64,000 nt of DNA from Aphrocallistes beatrix (GCA_963281255.1 OY725500.1:2537184-2601183); one strand, 5' to 3'. Shown: positions 32,184-44,846, counted from the stretch's first letter. The notes: generated by a model not told the origin, from the sequence alone. Numbers and translations: made by a program.

Positions 32184-33378
32184 GATTGGCCTTTCCTATA
32201 ATAGCTAACTTTTGACTTTTTCAACCGATTCATTTAATTTTTTCAGTGCAGATTTGAATCGCAGAGTTATCTGCAAAACTGCATTTAATAATTGAAATAA
32301 TTATAGAGATAAAAAATTTTTAAAAAGATTTAGTCATTTACAAGTAAGAAATCGGAAACAATATGCTTACAATCCATTAGAAGCTTTTCAAATTCATTCA
32401 TAAATCGATGATCTAACAAATGAACAGACAGATTTTTGAAATTTTGAAAATTGTTAAAAATTCACACCAAAACACCCGAGGAATTTTATTTTTAGTAATT
32501 TTGACAGTATTTTTTTCTTAATTCTATTTTTATTTGTATTATCAAAATTCTGTCTGTTCATTATGTTCTACTCTTCAAGATCTATCAGAAACCGTTAAGT
32601 TTTCGTCCCTATGTTGAATTTACAAAAAGTTATCACCTTTATAATTGCTGAAAAAAGTCTCAGAATATAGGTTTAGAAAATGTTTTTATATGTCCCTCAA
32701 TTTCCATTAGTTTTAACTGTTTTGGAATATTAAATAACATGCAAATATCCTTATTCGACAACTTATAGCAGTACTTAACTTCAAAATATGGTATAGCAAA
32801 TTTTTCTCCATCAAAAGTGGGAAAAAATGGTCATTGCTGACTGGCCACTCAAAATAAGCACATTCGATAGTGTCCACCGGAATTCGAGACCAATAACTTC
32901 TTCGAACCATGTCAGATCATCATTTTAATACTAAATTCGTGCTCAGCACTATTTTTCCAGCAATTTGATATATATATTGACCATATTTGGAGAAGTTTTT
33001 GGATGTTCGTGCATAGCAACGGCCAGTTTTTTTTCGCATTCCTGGCCGTTGTTAGGAACCCGCAGCCAAAGAATTTTTCCAAATATGTCCAATATATATA
33101 TCAAATTGCTGGAAATTTAGTGCTGAGCACGAATTTAGCAAAATGAATTAAAATGATGATCTGACATGGTTCAAAGAAGTTATGGATATGAGACAAAATG
33201 TGTCCTTTTTTAGGAGACACCAGGTGGTACAAGTGGCTCTAAGTGGCGAAATATTAGCATTGAAATTCTAAAAATCAAAATTATTGTTTAGAACCCCTTT
33301 AGTTATCCTAAAATGGTTAAAAAGGACTTTTGGCAAATTTTTGATGAAAACAAAATGCCCATAGGAAAGGCCAACCCC
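32184..33378. mobile_element. T2 family TTAA-flanked element B (1.2 kb)
   Basis: The left end is TTAA|GATTGGCCTTTCC and the right end GGAAAGGCCAACCCC|TTAA. The central palindrome CATAGCAACGGCCAG...CTGGCCGTTGTTAGG lies at 33011-33056. It shares most of its length with element A, in the same orientation. The 65-codon frame at 32713-32910 (-) lies inside and is a by-product. Confidence 0.8.
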
Positions 33379-33785
33379 TTAAATATATTTTGCAAAATTC
33401 CCCAAAATGGCACTTTTATTCACATCACAAAAAAAATATGATCCAAATGGTCCTTAAAATGTACTAATCTGAACATCGTATATTTCTACAAATTTAGAGT
33501 GTTCGAGAAAATGTGTGTGCTAATTTTTCCTAGAATTTGAAGACTGGAAAGATAATTCGAAAAGCAGTGGGCTCTGATTCGCAATTTTCGCTGCGTGGCA
33601 GGACACATTTTGTTCTCAAAACTCGCCATATTAAAAACATATTTCTAAATATAAAAATGGAAAAATCATTGAAAGTATTCGAATTACAATATCTAAAGAC
33701 CATAATAAATAAGATCTTTTTAGTATAAGAAATTATCTACCTAATTAAGCTTGTATCAGAACTTATTAGTCACCCTGTATATAAA

Positions 33786-35335
33786 CATTAATCGAGTTTT
33801 AATAGTAAGGATTTATCGATTTAATTGTATGAAAATTTGGGGATTTGAGATTAGGAGCTTATCTCTAGAGAGCTGGATAGTTCCCTGATACAGTATAGCA
33901 GTTATACATTCAAGTTTGAGCTGATACTATATGAACTACCCTCTTCATATTCACTGATAATACAATTTGAACATCTAAATTGGTGGTTTTTGAGCTATTA
34001 GACATTTTTAACATTTTATTAATTGTTTAACAACTCGAAAATTGTTGAATTGCCGCCAAATTTTAGTCCTGGGGCCTTATTATCAAATCGACTTGACATA
34101 AACTAAGTATTTACTTAGTTTTATTTGGTATACTTAGTATTTACTTAGTTTTTTAAGAACTAAATTGGTATTCACAGAACAAAAATATGTAGATACTTAG
34201 CACGTATTTACTTAGTTTTTAACTTAAATTAATATATTTTTAAGTCGGCTTCGAAGGTGATTGATTCAACACACAATTTTATTAAGATTATATTTTTTCA
34301 CATCCATGCGAGAAGTGAAAATAAATGTGATATTAATTAACACCACCTATACCAGGAATGTGTTGCGTCATTTCCTGTTTAAGCCATTTTGGGCGGGGAA
34401 GCCATATAAATTTGGGGTCCAGACTATAAATAGAAAATACCCCAGGTAAAAGTGGCATTAATTATTGGTAGGAACAATACAATACAAATTTATCGCAATT
34501 AGAATTCTATTTATTTGTTGTATAGTCACCATTATCTGTAGAATGGTTTTACGACTTTGTTTTGATTTACAGTAAATACCACAAAAATTCCTTCATCACT
34601 CAACATATTACGTAAACGTGAAGCTGCTGAATAATAAATATGTTACCAGTAGTATTATGATAATTCTTGTGAATTCAATATCGTTGAATAAGCCGATTGG
34701 ATTTGAGTAATTTGACCTATCTCTAAATACCCTATGATTGGCCAAATTATTAAATACTTATTTTCTATGTCAAAATAAAACATAAACTTAGTACGTATGT
34801 GATTATTAAAACTAAGTTAAAGGAATGAATAATAAATTATGTTAAAACTAAATACTTAGCCAAAACTAAGTTAAGTTTAAGTTTAATTTGATCTGAGAAG
34901 AAGTCCCCTGGCCTATTTATATTGCGTATTTGGAATTTGGTAACAATTAACCTCTAGATAAAGTAAATGGCGGTCAAGATAGCCACCATCAAGTTTGAAT
35001 TTAGTCTAGCACTGTTAGAGGTACAAATTGTATTAGAGATATTAGGAAGTAGGGTGCTCAAATTTGAATATGTCTAACTGCTATACTCTTTAAGATATAG
35101 TCACAATTGCTGAAAATATATCTTCTTACCAACGCTGGAATGTAGCAACATTCCATTAAAAATTTCGAAATTTTATGTACAAGTATTCACTAGTCAAACT
35201 TGGTTCTGTCAGAAAATCATACGTTAATGATGCTTAAAGGGGTACTTGAAACAGGTCAGAAAATTAGCAGCATTTGTTCTAAATATTGCTATTGCGCAAT
35301 AATATGATGTCTAATCATAATTTTGATAACAGATA
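33786..35335. repeat. degraded CATAG-type foldback split by a CCWGG element
   Basis: It begins with a solo family D end (CATTAATCGAGTTTTAATAG, 33786). Then 33880-34067 and 34912-35335 contain CATAG-foldback-like arms (CAACGCTGGAATGTAGCAAC at 35129, TTGCGCAATAATATGATG at 35295). They are interrupted by the 834-bp element at 34073-34906. Confidence 0.5.
34073..34906. mobile_element. 834-bp element flanked by exact CCTGG
   Basis: The left end GGCCTTATTATCAAATCG and the complement of the right end GGACTTCTTCTCAGATC are related inverted repeats. CCTGG occurs at 34068-34072 and 34907-34911. Subterminal regions hold repeated AAGTATTTACTTAGTTTT-type palindromes, paralleling the TTAAGTTCGAACTTAA arrays of 21386-22892. 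The 62-codon frame at 34261-34449 shows no known domain. Confidence 0.72.
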
Positions 35336-35417
35336 TGGGAGTTTGATATCGTGTTTACCTATGTTATTAATATATTATTTGGGCCTATCATGCATATTTT
35401 TCGATATTTACTTAATA

Positions 35418-36485
35418 CATAGCCTACTATAATAAGGCCTCAGAGTAACTTGCGAATTTGGCACTAGGGATGCAGTAGAAGATGGTTGAAGAAATACATG
35501 AGCTACCTTAAATCATTAACAAAGCACAATAGAGCTTAGGAATATATTACCAGCATATATAAATATGGTGTCAAAGCACCAATATCCGTTATTAAAATTT
35601 AGATTAGTCATCGAATGATTGCGCAACAAGCTATATTTGGGTCAAATTTAGTGATTTTCAGAGGTCGTTTAAAGGCACTTCTAAGTGTTGTTATTATAAA
35701 GTTTTTCGCATAGAACTGAGAAGTGAATGTGTTAATGCGAAAAATTTGGAATTTTTCATGGAATGTTCTTACATTCCAGTGTTGCTATGGAAACGTGTTT
35801 GGTCAGTTGGGGCTATATCTTGAAAACAGCTATAGCTAGACATTCAAATTTAATCCCATTTGATAGCAAATAGGCTACTTCTTATTAAGCTATAATACAA
35901 TTTATATGTCTTAATTCAATAATTTACGAGTTATTAGACAATTTATCATATTGGTCACATTTTGTAATTTGTCAAATATCTCATAAACCATTGAATTTAG
36001 ACACAGAAATTGTATTATAGCTAAATAGGAAGTAGCCTATTTGCTATCAAATGGGATTAAATTTGAATGTCTAGCTATCGCTGTTTTCAAGATATAGCCC
36101 CAACTGACCAAAACACGTTTCCATAGCAACACTGGAATGTAAGAACATTCCATGAAAGAATTCCAAATTTTGAGTACTAACACATTCACTTCTCAGTTCT
36201 ATGCGAAAAACTTTATAATAAAAACACTTAGAAGTGCCCTTAAATGGCCTCTGAAAATCACTAAATTTGACCCAAATATAACCTGTTGCGCAATCATTTG
36301 ATGGCTAATCTAAATTTTAACGACGGATATGGGTGCTTTGAGACCATATTTATATATGCTGGTAATACATTCCTAAGCTCTATTGTGCTTTGTTAATGAT
36401 TTAAGGCTGCTCATGTATTTCTTCATCCATCTTCTACCGCATCCCTGGTTAAGTTACTCTTAGGCCTTATATATAATAGGCTATG
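35418..36485. mobile_element. CATAG-type foldback (copy 5) with exact 7-bp duplication
   Basis: CATAGCCTACTATAATAAGG (35418) pairs with the end CCTTATATATAATAGGCTATG (to 36485), and the full 1068 bp is one inverted repeat. Flanking CTTAATA occurs on both sides (35411-35417 and 36486-36492). It contains GGATGCAGTAGAAGATGG, GCACAATAGAGCTTAGGAAT and GTGTTGCTATGGAAAC. It has no gene. The best-preserved member of the family here. Confidence 0.9.
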
Positions 36486-37373
36486 CTTAATACTAATTAT
36501 TGCTATCGCTTTATTTTATCCATGGTTACAACCTGTAAAATGGCCTTGTATTTAAAAGCTATGGAAAATACTAAATATGGGCTCGTGGCAGTTGGAATTT
36601 GCTCCAATGAACTCTGTCTACTTTTCTCAGACCCGTTTTTGGATCATATATGAAAAATTTTCCTAAATCTTGAAAGATTTCAAGATTTTGTATCACGAAA
36701 TGAATTATTAGCTAATAGAATATAACTTTTTGCAAAGACATTCTAGTTTGAATGATTAACTATAACTGTTTTAAATATATGGGCACGAAAAGCAAAATTG
36801 TGTCTCCATAGCAACGCAGGAATGTGCCAACATTCCATTCAAAATTTCAAAATTTCTTTTAAAATTCAAAATTTCTTTCAAAATTCAAAATTTCCTTCGG
36901 ACCAACCCGCTCCCATCTTGATTTCCTCTGAAATATAATATTAATAAAGTTTAAATATATCCTTAAAATAGTTCACAATATCATCAAACCTTTCTGAAAA
37001 TGTCTAATAGTCAAATGTTAAAACGACGTGGCTAACATTACGCAAAATTTTAAGCAGCATGACCGATTGATTCCAAAAACTTGAAGACATTTTCCCTAGA
37101 TAACTCCAGTGGATTACGAGATATCAATAATACACATAACCTAAAGATCCGAGAATGACCGCTTACAGTATTTACTTAAACGAATCTATGTATCAGGGAT
37201 ATATTCTTAAGTTTTAACTATAGCTGTTTCAATAATTGGGTGGAGATATAGCTCAACTAGGGCTGAGCTGGTTAACCGATTTTAGAGCACGGTTGATTTG
37301 GTTTCCTCCAGGGAGGTTAATCGGTCAACCATGTCGATAATAGGTAGAATTATAGATTTAGACTATTTTTTCA
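36486..37373. other. no supported gene
   Basis: It contains a decayed CATAG-like stem (TAGCAACGCAGGAATG at 36811, with a three-fold 'AAATTTCAAAATTTC' run to 36895). From 37258 there is GCTGAGCTGGTTAACCG, a possible outer terminus whose partner CGGTTAACCCAATCCAATC lies at 39537-39555 beyond the T1 copy. Confidence 0.35.
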
Positions 37374-39334
37374 GGATACCGCCTTCGAAAAAACATATGA
37401 TTTGCATTACAGCATACGATGAAAGTAGAGCTATAAGAGATGTTAAGCGTGGGGAGGTATCTCCATCAAGAAATACTGGCACATTCCAAACCGTTTTTGA
37501 TTCTCATTTCTAGATTTTGAGATACAGTGTCTCAAAGTCAGTTTTTTAAATTTTCCGCTAGCACATCTTAATGGTAGAAATTTAGGCACTCAATGAATTG
37601 TTTAGGACATACCAAGGAATCAACCGCTTCCAAAATCGAATCATAGATAGTCTACCATATTTGCAACTTCATAGGACCAGAAGAAAGTTAAAATGACAAA
37701 TATTGTAAAATTTATCGGTGTCCGAAAAAAAAGGGCCAAAAAAGGGCGAAAAATGTCTGTTTTTATTGGGAAATCATGAATAAAATCACCGAGTTAGAAT
37801 ATATCCAAAAAATGGTGGTCCTACGTTCATCGAATAATGATATTAAACAACTCTTGAAATTTTCAAACTTCTATCTCAAACCAAATTTGAGAAATAATTC
37901 TGTAAAGACGGTCAATTTTGAAATTTTAATGTCCCAAGATATAGAGATTTTAAGTTTAGGTGTTAAGAAGAATGTAAAATAAGTTATTAATAATGCACAT
38001 AAGCATCCACAGACATTTATTCGCATCCATACTGCTGATTTAGGTATATTAAAGCCAAATATTTACCAAAAATAGCAAAAGTACCCTGAAAATCCACAAA
38101 TTCCCTTGAGGCCCCTAACTCCGAATATTTTGAGATAATTGTAGATAATATTTCATATTCCTGGCACTGCGAAGTATAATCTATCAGTTTAGACTGAATA
38201 AAAAGCTTCCAAAAAGTATATTAGGAAGTTAGAGCGAAAGTCTACGACTTTTAGTTTCGAAGTTAGGATTTTCGAAAAATGCTACGTCATCATAAGACAA
38301 AAATCTAAAACTTAACATTCCATGGGGTGTAGTGCAATTATTATCAAAGAATCATATATGTACACTCGTAAAAAGTATATTAGGAAGTGAGAACTAAGAA
38401 TTTGGACTTGTATTTACAAAGATAGAGAGATATCTCTTTTTGGACCCTAAATGGGGGTTTTTGACCGAATCTGCGAGGTCCAAGGCCAGAACTTTCAAAA
38501 TAATTATCAAAAGTTCTCCAATTTTTCTGTATTCATTATTAACGACAATTGTATTCATCATTTAGCATAATAGCCACATTTGGAGACATATTTAATGATT
38601 AGATTCGCCATTTTCTAATTAGATTCGCCATTTTCTAATAGATTCAAAGTTCTCCATAGAATTTGTATTATAATTAAATCAATGATAAGTCGAGAATTAT
38701 TTATTTTTTGACAAAGGAATGGTCGAGGAACCTATATATTTTCGCATATATCCTTTTATTTAAGGATATAATATATTAAATATCTACAATAGTTTTTAAG
38801 ATATGACATCAGCCTCTTTCGGGAACTTAGAGGGATATTATGGCCGAACTTTACCTATAATATGCGATATCTCAAGAACAAATGGTCGGATCCGAACAAA
38901 TTTTTTTTTGAAACGATCAGAATTTTATTTCTGACCCAGTGATCGCTAAATATCTGAGATCAAACTTGCGATTTCCCGAGGATTATATAAATGAACACCC
39001 TTATAGAGCTATTTTGTTTGGATTTTATTTGCCCATTCTTTTAAATCTTTGTGTTTTATAATCTCCAAAGGTGCTAAAACAATGTTAAGGTTCATATCAT
39101 TAAAAAAATATCAAATAAGTTAAAAACTAATTGGTAAATGAGTTAAAATCCTCTAATAATTTTTCAATTTTTATTAACGCTAAACTTTAGGGGGTTATTT
39201 CGCAAAAAATTTAAAAAAATGCCGTCCAAATAGTGCTATCAGATGGTAGACCGATCAGTAATACAATGAAATTAGCAATAAAACATTTTGCAGTATTTTT
39301 TTACGCCAGGCAAGATTTTTCGAGGGCGGTATCC
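37374..39334 (+). mobile_element. T1 family element (1.96 kb), left TTAA lost
   Basis: The left end GGATACCGCCTTCGAAAAA and right end TTTTTCGAGGGCGGTATCC (to 39334) are inverted. TTAA follows on the right (39335-39338), but the left flank is TTTC. The interior is colinear with the copies at 46149, 52088 and 57842, including AAGTTAAAATGACAAATATTG and GAGATATCTCTTTTTGGACC. The frame at 37776-37982 recurs in altered form in other copies and is not treated as a gene. Confidence 0.8.
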
Positions 39335-39836
39335 TTAACCTGATATTTAAAAGTTTATAATTTTCAGTAGTCTCGAAATATACTATATGGTTAGAAAATA
39401 GAAGTAATATATCAATACATTTTTAGAAGAAATATTCACGAGTCTCCGTCGTAAAACAATGAATTTGTGTAAATATTTCTAAAATATAGCAGATCGTGAA
39501 CCGATCTACGCCTTTCTTAACCGTTAACCGAGTTAACCGGTTAACCCAATCCAATCTTGACTCTACTTGGTGCTTCGGTTACTATGTACATAGGCACGTT
39601 GATGTGGAGCTACGAGGTATTAAGGTGCTTGTCTTGAAATAAAAATTGTATTATCACCTAATAGGAAGGAGTCCTATTAAATAAGATCAAATTTGCAAAC
39701 CTAGTTATTACAGTATGTAGGATATGGCCTAAAATGAGTAAATGATTTACCGTAGCAATGCAAGAAACATTCCAGTGAAAGATTCTAGCTTTGTCAAATC
39801 AACTAATACTAGTCCTGGTTCTACACAAAAATCATA
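39335..39836. other. no supported gene; foldback scraps
   Basis: It contains the possible outer terminus CGGTTAACCCAATCC (39537) and a short CATAG-foldback-like piece at 39640-39790 (TATTATCACCTAATAGGAAG; GCAATGCAAGAAACATTCC). Confidence 0.35.
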
Positions 39837-40378
39837 CATCCTTACTATTAAAACTCGATTAATGTATATAGTATATATATATATATGTAACGAATTGATT
39901 GAAGAAACTGCCGGGCACAGAAAGCTGATTATTGGCTTGTGGGAGTATTTTGGCTATGGCTCCAGTAAGTTCTGAGTACAGAGCAAAATGTCGACTCATC
40001 ATGGAATTATGGCGTCATTGTCACATTTTTAAAAGTTAAGCAACACAGTTATTCGGGCATAACTCAGCCATTATAGGAGATAGAAGGCTGAAATTTTAAT
40101 AGAATGTGTATATTAATATATCTCACATATGATGCAGCAATCATCAAAAATGATGACTCATCACTTTGTTATGACGTCATCATTACTCTTCAAAAATTTT
40201 AAAAATTGATAAATTTGGTGATTTTTGTGCGATATAGATTATAACAGTAGGAAAGACTTATTTAGAGATGCTATCTCCCTTATAATTAACCAATGTGACA
40301 CCAGGTGACCGAAGGGAGCCTCCGGCGGACAATTTCTGTCCGCCAGCCGCGCAGCGCAAGCAAGCAGAGCGCGCTTGT
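39837..40378 (+). repeat. family D element (full copy)
   Basis: Starts ATCCTTACTATTAAAACTCG, then (TA)n, then TGTAACGAATTGATTGAAG. It ends with the GC block GACCGAAGGGAGCC ... GCAGAGCGCGCTTGT. In the hairpin the loop side reads GGCGGACAATTTCTGTCCGCC, so stem pairing is kept although the bases differ from other copies. TGACGTCA lies at 40171. Confidence 0.75.
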
Positions 40379-40974
40379 TAATAATAAAACAGCTTAGAAA
40401 TCGCTAAAATTGTCCTTAAAATGTCAGTTGCGACAATGGATATACGTATGTACTTGATGCTATTTTATATATGCTAGTAGTACAGTAGAATACAGATAAA
40501 ACGTACCCTCCTGGTAGCGGAATAAAGTACGTACTATCCGTATTTACGAACTAGCTGAGTTAATATTACAAGGAATCTATATACTATGAATGAATGTCGG
40601 CGAGAAAATGTACATACTAAGTATGTACTAATAATCATATCAAATTTATTATGGATCAGAGAAATGTGAACACGTACTAGTATATGAAGTACGCTATCCC
40701 GAGTACACTAATTGAGTTCTACTCAAAATTGAAAAGGTCTATTCTGCATGGTTATTGATTTTAAGCATATGTATCATCCATTCAGCTATTACTCTTGAAA
40801 TCTTACGTAGGCCTATTTGAGTCGGCTATGACTGTAGCTATTTTCTTGGATTAGGGATGCTGTACCACATTTTAGGATACCGCCTTCGAAAAACTTTAAC
40901 GGGAAAAGAACCAAATTTTTTATCGTTGATTTCATTGATTTACCAACTAATCGTACTGATTAGATGGTTGCATA
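40379..40974. other. no supported gene; solo T1 terminus
   Basis: TTTTAGGATACCGCCTTCGAAAAA at 40867-40890 is an isolated T1 left end. Around 40495-40720 are several CATACTAAGTATGTAC-type short palindromes. No gene. Confidence 0.4.
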
Positions 40975-41920
40975 GCCTACTCTAATAATGCCTCACAATA
41001 TACTGAAAATTATGGACTAGGGATGTAGTAGTAGTAGCCGATTGAAATAATGCATAATTATCCTGCAATAGTTGCCATGGAGAATAGATCTTAAGAATTA
41101 ATGTATTACCAGTACTATATATAAACATGATGCCAGAGTACATATATGTGTTGGTAAAATTTGATTAGTCATCAAATCATTGCGCAACAGGTCATTCTAA
41201 GGACGATTTTGTGATTTTCTAAGCTGTTTTAACCCTATTTCTAAATGCTATTGAGGTGTGATTCTTCTGTACTAGATTCAAGATTAGAACTAGTTGATTT
41301 GAATAATTTTTACCATAGCAACGTGGGAATGTAGCAACATTCCATTGAAAAATTCTAAAATTTTCATCAACTAGTACTTTTCATTGTTCTGCACCAAAAT
41401 TATACCTTACAAACATTCCAAAGTAGTTTTAAACCTAAGTTGACTAATTCATTGAAATATGATGAAGAATTATGAATTATTCAACTAATGAATTATTCAA
41501 AATCTCAAACATTAGTGCAGATTCTACGCCCAAAAGTGGTTAAAAGGTTGCGCATGTTATATACCTCTAACATTGCTCAGTCCCTAACCGAAATATCAAA
41601 TATTTTTTTCATTATTTTAGTTTCAAATTTTGAGTAATTCATTGATAATTCATGAATTAGTCAACTTAGGTTTAAACAGCTTAGGATATCGCCAAAATCA
41701 TGCTTAAAATGACCTATTGCGCAATGATATGATGACTAATCGAAATTTTGACAACAGATATATGTACTTTGATGCCATATTTATATATGCTGGTAGTACT
41801 ACTTATTCAGCATGGGTAACGATTTTAAGCTAATCGTGTATTAATCTATTCAGCTATTATTGCATTCTTAGTTATTTTACTGTGAGGCTTTTTTAGAGAC
41901 GGCTATTACTGTTGCTATTT
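40975..41920. repeat. CATAG-type foldback (copy 6, diverged)
   Basis: It starts CATAGCCTACTCTAATAATG (40974). Arms include CATTGCGCAACAGG/CCTATTGCGCAATG and AGCAACGTGGGAATGTAGCAACATTCC, with a second palindrome GATTCAAGATTAGAACTAGT / ACTAGTACTTTTC. The right end is eroded (GAGGCTTTTTTAGAGACGGCTAT at 41886). Non-coding. Confidence 0.55.
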
Positions 41921-42130
41921 TGATTTTTATGATTTCACTCCCTAAAGTTTAGAGCAACTCAAAACTCAAAATAATTGGACCGTTTTTGACCCAATTATCA
42001 TTTGGTTTTTACTTTTTATATTTTTATTAGTAATAAGTGTTCTCCCCAGCCCGTTATGGTGGATCGGGACGATATTCCTTACTCCTTTAAGGCGTATCGG
42101 CCGATAAGCCTTCGAGATTCTATAGTAAGG

Positions 42131-42329
42131 CTTAAGGATAGCGCACTAGAAAAACCATATGATTTGGCTTACAGCATACGATGAAAGTAGAGCTATAAGA
42201 GATGTTAAGCGTGGGCAGGTATCTCCGTCAAGAAATACTTGCACATTCCAAACCGTTTTTGATTGTCATTTCTAGTTTTTGAGATCCAGTGTCTCAAAGT
42301 CTGTTTTTTTCGTTTATCGCTAGCACATC
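42131..42329 (+). repeat. T1 family fragment (5' ~200 bp)
   Basis: TTAAGGATAGCGCACTAGAAAAACC, then the standard T1 5' sequence up to CGCTAGCACATC, where a second T1 copy begins at the TTAA. One T1 element inserted into another. Confidence 0.7.
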
Positions 42330-42333
42330 TTAA

Positions 42334-44261
42334 GGATACCGCCCGTGAAAAATCCATAGGTTTGGCTTACAGCATATATCAAGAATAGAGATATATAAGA
42401 TGTTAAGCGTGGGCAGGTAGTGCAATTAAAAAATATTGAGACATGCCAAACAGTTTTTGGTTCGCATTTCTAGTTTTTGAGTTACAGCGTCTCAAAGTCG
42501 GTTTTTTTCCGTTTTCCCCTACCACATCTTAATGGTAAGCCCTCCTCCACTCTGTGATTTTTTTGAAACACATGTTTGGATCAAATGCTTCGAAACTTTA
42601 TTCATATATAGTCTATAAAATTTGCAATCGCATAGAACCAAAAGAAAGTTAAAATAACCAAAATTGTTAATTTTATAGAGGTTTGAAAAGAAGTTGCCAA
42701 AAAACGGCGAAAAAAGCCCGATTTTCTTTTGAAATCAGCAATAAAATCGCAAATTTATAAGATATCGAAAATCGAGTGGTCCTACGCTCAACGCCTAATG
42801 ATATGGAACAACTCCTGAAATTTTCAAACCTCTATCTCAAAGCAACTTTGAGTTAAAATTTTTCAATTTTGGAATTTTAAAGTCCCGAGATATAGGGATT
42901 TGAAGTTTTTTGATTTTAAGAACGATGTAAAATGAGCTATTAACGATAAATAAAAGCATCCATGGGCATTTAATCGCATGTATACTAATGAATTAGATGT
43001 ATTCCAACAGATTTTGGTGAAAATAGCAAAATTATCCTGAAAATTCACAAATTACCTTGAGGCCTCTAACCCCGAATATTTTGAACCAATTAGGGAATAT
43101 AATTCATATTCCTAGCACTACAAAGTATAATTAATCGGTTTAGAATGAATAAAGAGCTTCTAAAAAGTATATTAGGAAGTTAGAGCGAGAGTCTACGACT
43201 TTTAGTTTTAAAGTTAAGATTTTCGAAAAATGCTATGTCATCACGTGATAAAAATTAAAAAAAAAACAACTTCGCATTCCATTCCATGTAGTACACTTAT
43301 TATTTAAGAATCAGATATATACCGTCTTGAAAAGTATATTAGGAATTGAGAGCTAAGAATTTGGGTGTACATTTCCCGAGATATGGAGGAATCTCTTTTG
43401 GACCATAAATTGGGGGCTTTGACCGAATTTTGTAGATAAATGCTTTGAACTTCCAAAATAATCATGTTGAGTACTTCAAAATTTCTGTATACATTGCTAG
43501 TGATTATTGCATTGTTTTGTGAGTATAATAGCTACTTTTGGGAACTTATTTCATGACAAGATCCGCCATTTTCTAATATATTCAAAGTTCTCCATAGAAT
43601 TTGTATTACAATAAAATCGATGATAAGTCAAGAAATATTTACTTTTTGACAAAGAGATGTTTGAGAAACCTATATATTATCATATATATCCTTTCATTTA
43701 AGATTATAATAGACTATATATCTTTAATAGTTTTTATGCATTGACATCGAGCACTTTCGGGGCCATAGAGAGGTTTGATGTCCGAACTTTATCTACATTA
43801 TACTATAACTTACGAACTAATGGTCGGATATGAACAAATTTTGTTTTTAAATTTTCAGAATTCTTTTCTATACACAATAGCTAATATCACAACAGCCATT
43901 TCCCGAGCATTTTAGAAAGGAAGTCCCTCATAAAGATATTTTTGATTGGATTTAAGTGCCTCTTTTTCTAAATTCATCCGTTTTATAATATTTAAAGGGG
44001 CTAAAACCATTTTGAGGTTCATATAATTGAAAAAATATTAGATAAGTTAGAAAGTAATTGATGAATGCGCCGCAAAACCACGAATAACTTTCCGATTTTT
44101 AGTACGACTGAGCTTTAGGTGCTCAGTTCTAGAATATCAAAATAAGTACCGTCCAACAAGTACGATTAGATGGTAGACTACTCAATAACCCGATGGAATT
44201 AACAATAAAAAATTTCACCATTTTTTTTTATGTCAGGCGATGTTTTTCGTGGGCTGTATCC
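42334..44261 (+). mobile_element. T1 family element (1.93 kb), diverged copy with TTAA flanks
   Basis: TTAA (42330-42333) then GGATACCGCCCGTGAAAAA. The right end is TTTTTCGTGGGCTGTATCC followed by TTAA (44262-44265). The interior aligns with the other T1 copies but with many more substitutions, and it is therefore an older insertion. Frames within it (e.g. 42863-43048 -) are by-products. Confidence 0.82.
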
Positions 44262-44409
44262 TTAAGTGAGAGTATAATGTATTTGTCTAAATTCAATGGT
44301 TTACGAGTTATTAGACAATTTATCATACTGGTCACATTTGGTATTTGTCGAATATCTCGTAAACCATTGAATTTAGATGTCGAAAATATATTATCGCTTA
44401 ACCCGAGGA

Positions 44410-44675
44410 TTACTTGGGGTCAAAGGTATAAATAGAAATGACCCAGCTTTCACTTTCATTTTCAGTTTACTTTCAATTAACTTTCACTTTCAATTCAACA
44501 TTCCTGGACGTGCTCGGGTTAAATTGTTCTCTCAACGAATGTTCTGACTTTAACCCTACTTGGACTTGGGGTCAAAGGTATAAATAGAAAATTCCCACTT
44601 TCATTTTCACTTTCAGTTCACTTTCAATTAACTTTCACTTTCACTTCAACATTCCAAGCCCAATTAGGGTTAATG
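44410..44675 (+). repeat. direct duplication of a ~100-bp unit
   Basis: ACTTGGGGTCAAAGGTATAAATAGAAA is followed by runs of ACTTTCA(C/T)TTTCA and CAACATTCC, once at 44411-44510 and again at 44574-44664. The TATAAATAG followed by pyrimidine/TTTCA runs is promoter-like in appearance only. No gene follows directly. Confidence 0.5.
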
Positions 44676-44846
44676 CTATAGTTCCAGATTGCGTAATATT
44701 AAATTCCTATACTGAGTATAAAATATGTGCGCAAAAATAACTCAACTAGTTTGATTGTAATCATGATTATTAGGCTTGCAATCTGATCAATGCATACTGT
44801 TGATAAAATTTGACTAGAACCATTCAATTCAGAACACACATTCCAG

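Larger units (their letters stand above)
30602..33777. mobile_element. TA-flanked Tc1/mariner-type element holding two insertions
   Basis: The ends CAGGGTCACTAATAAGTTCT (30602) and AGAACTTATTAGTCACCCTG (to 33777) are near-perfect inverted repeats that continue to AAGCTT. TA stands on both sides (30600-30601, 33778-33779). Removing the two T2 elements (30757-31974 and 32184-33378, with their TTAA duplications) leaves about 750 bp, which encodes no recognisable transposase. It begins only 23 bp after the mariner element ends. Confidence 0.8.

Noticed and set aside
37776-37982. 68-codon frame (MNKITELEYIQK...) recurring at 52407-52631 and, inverted, at 54018-54203
   Set aside because: It lies inside the T1 repeat. 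Other T1 copies have indels or stops at the same place (46550-46750, 58240-58440), and substitutions do not respect codons. Similarity comes from DNA repetition.
44440-44665. Promoter with TATA box
   Set aside because: TATAAATAG occurs in both copies of a duplicated unit, but no gene follows in either orientation, so a promoter call is unsupported.
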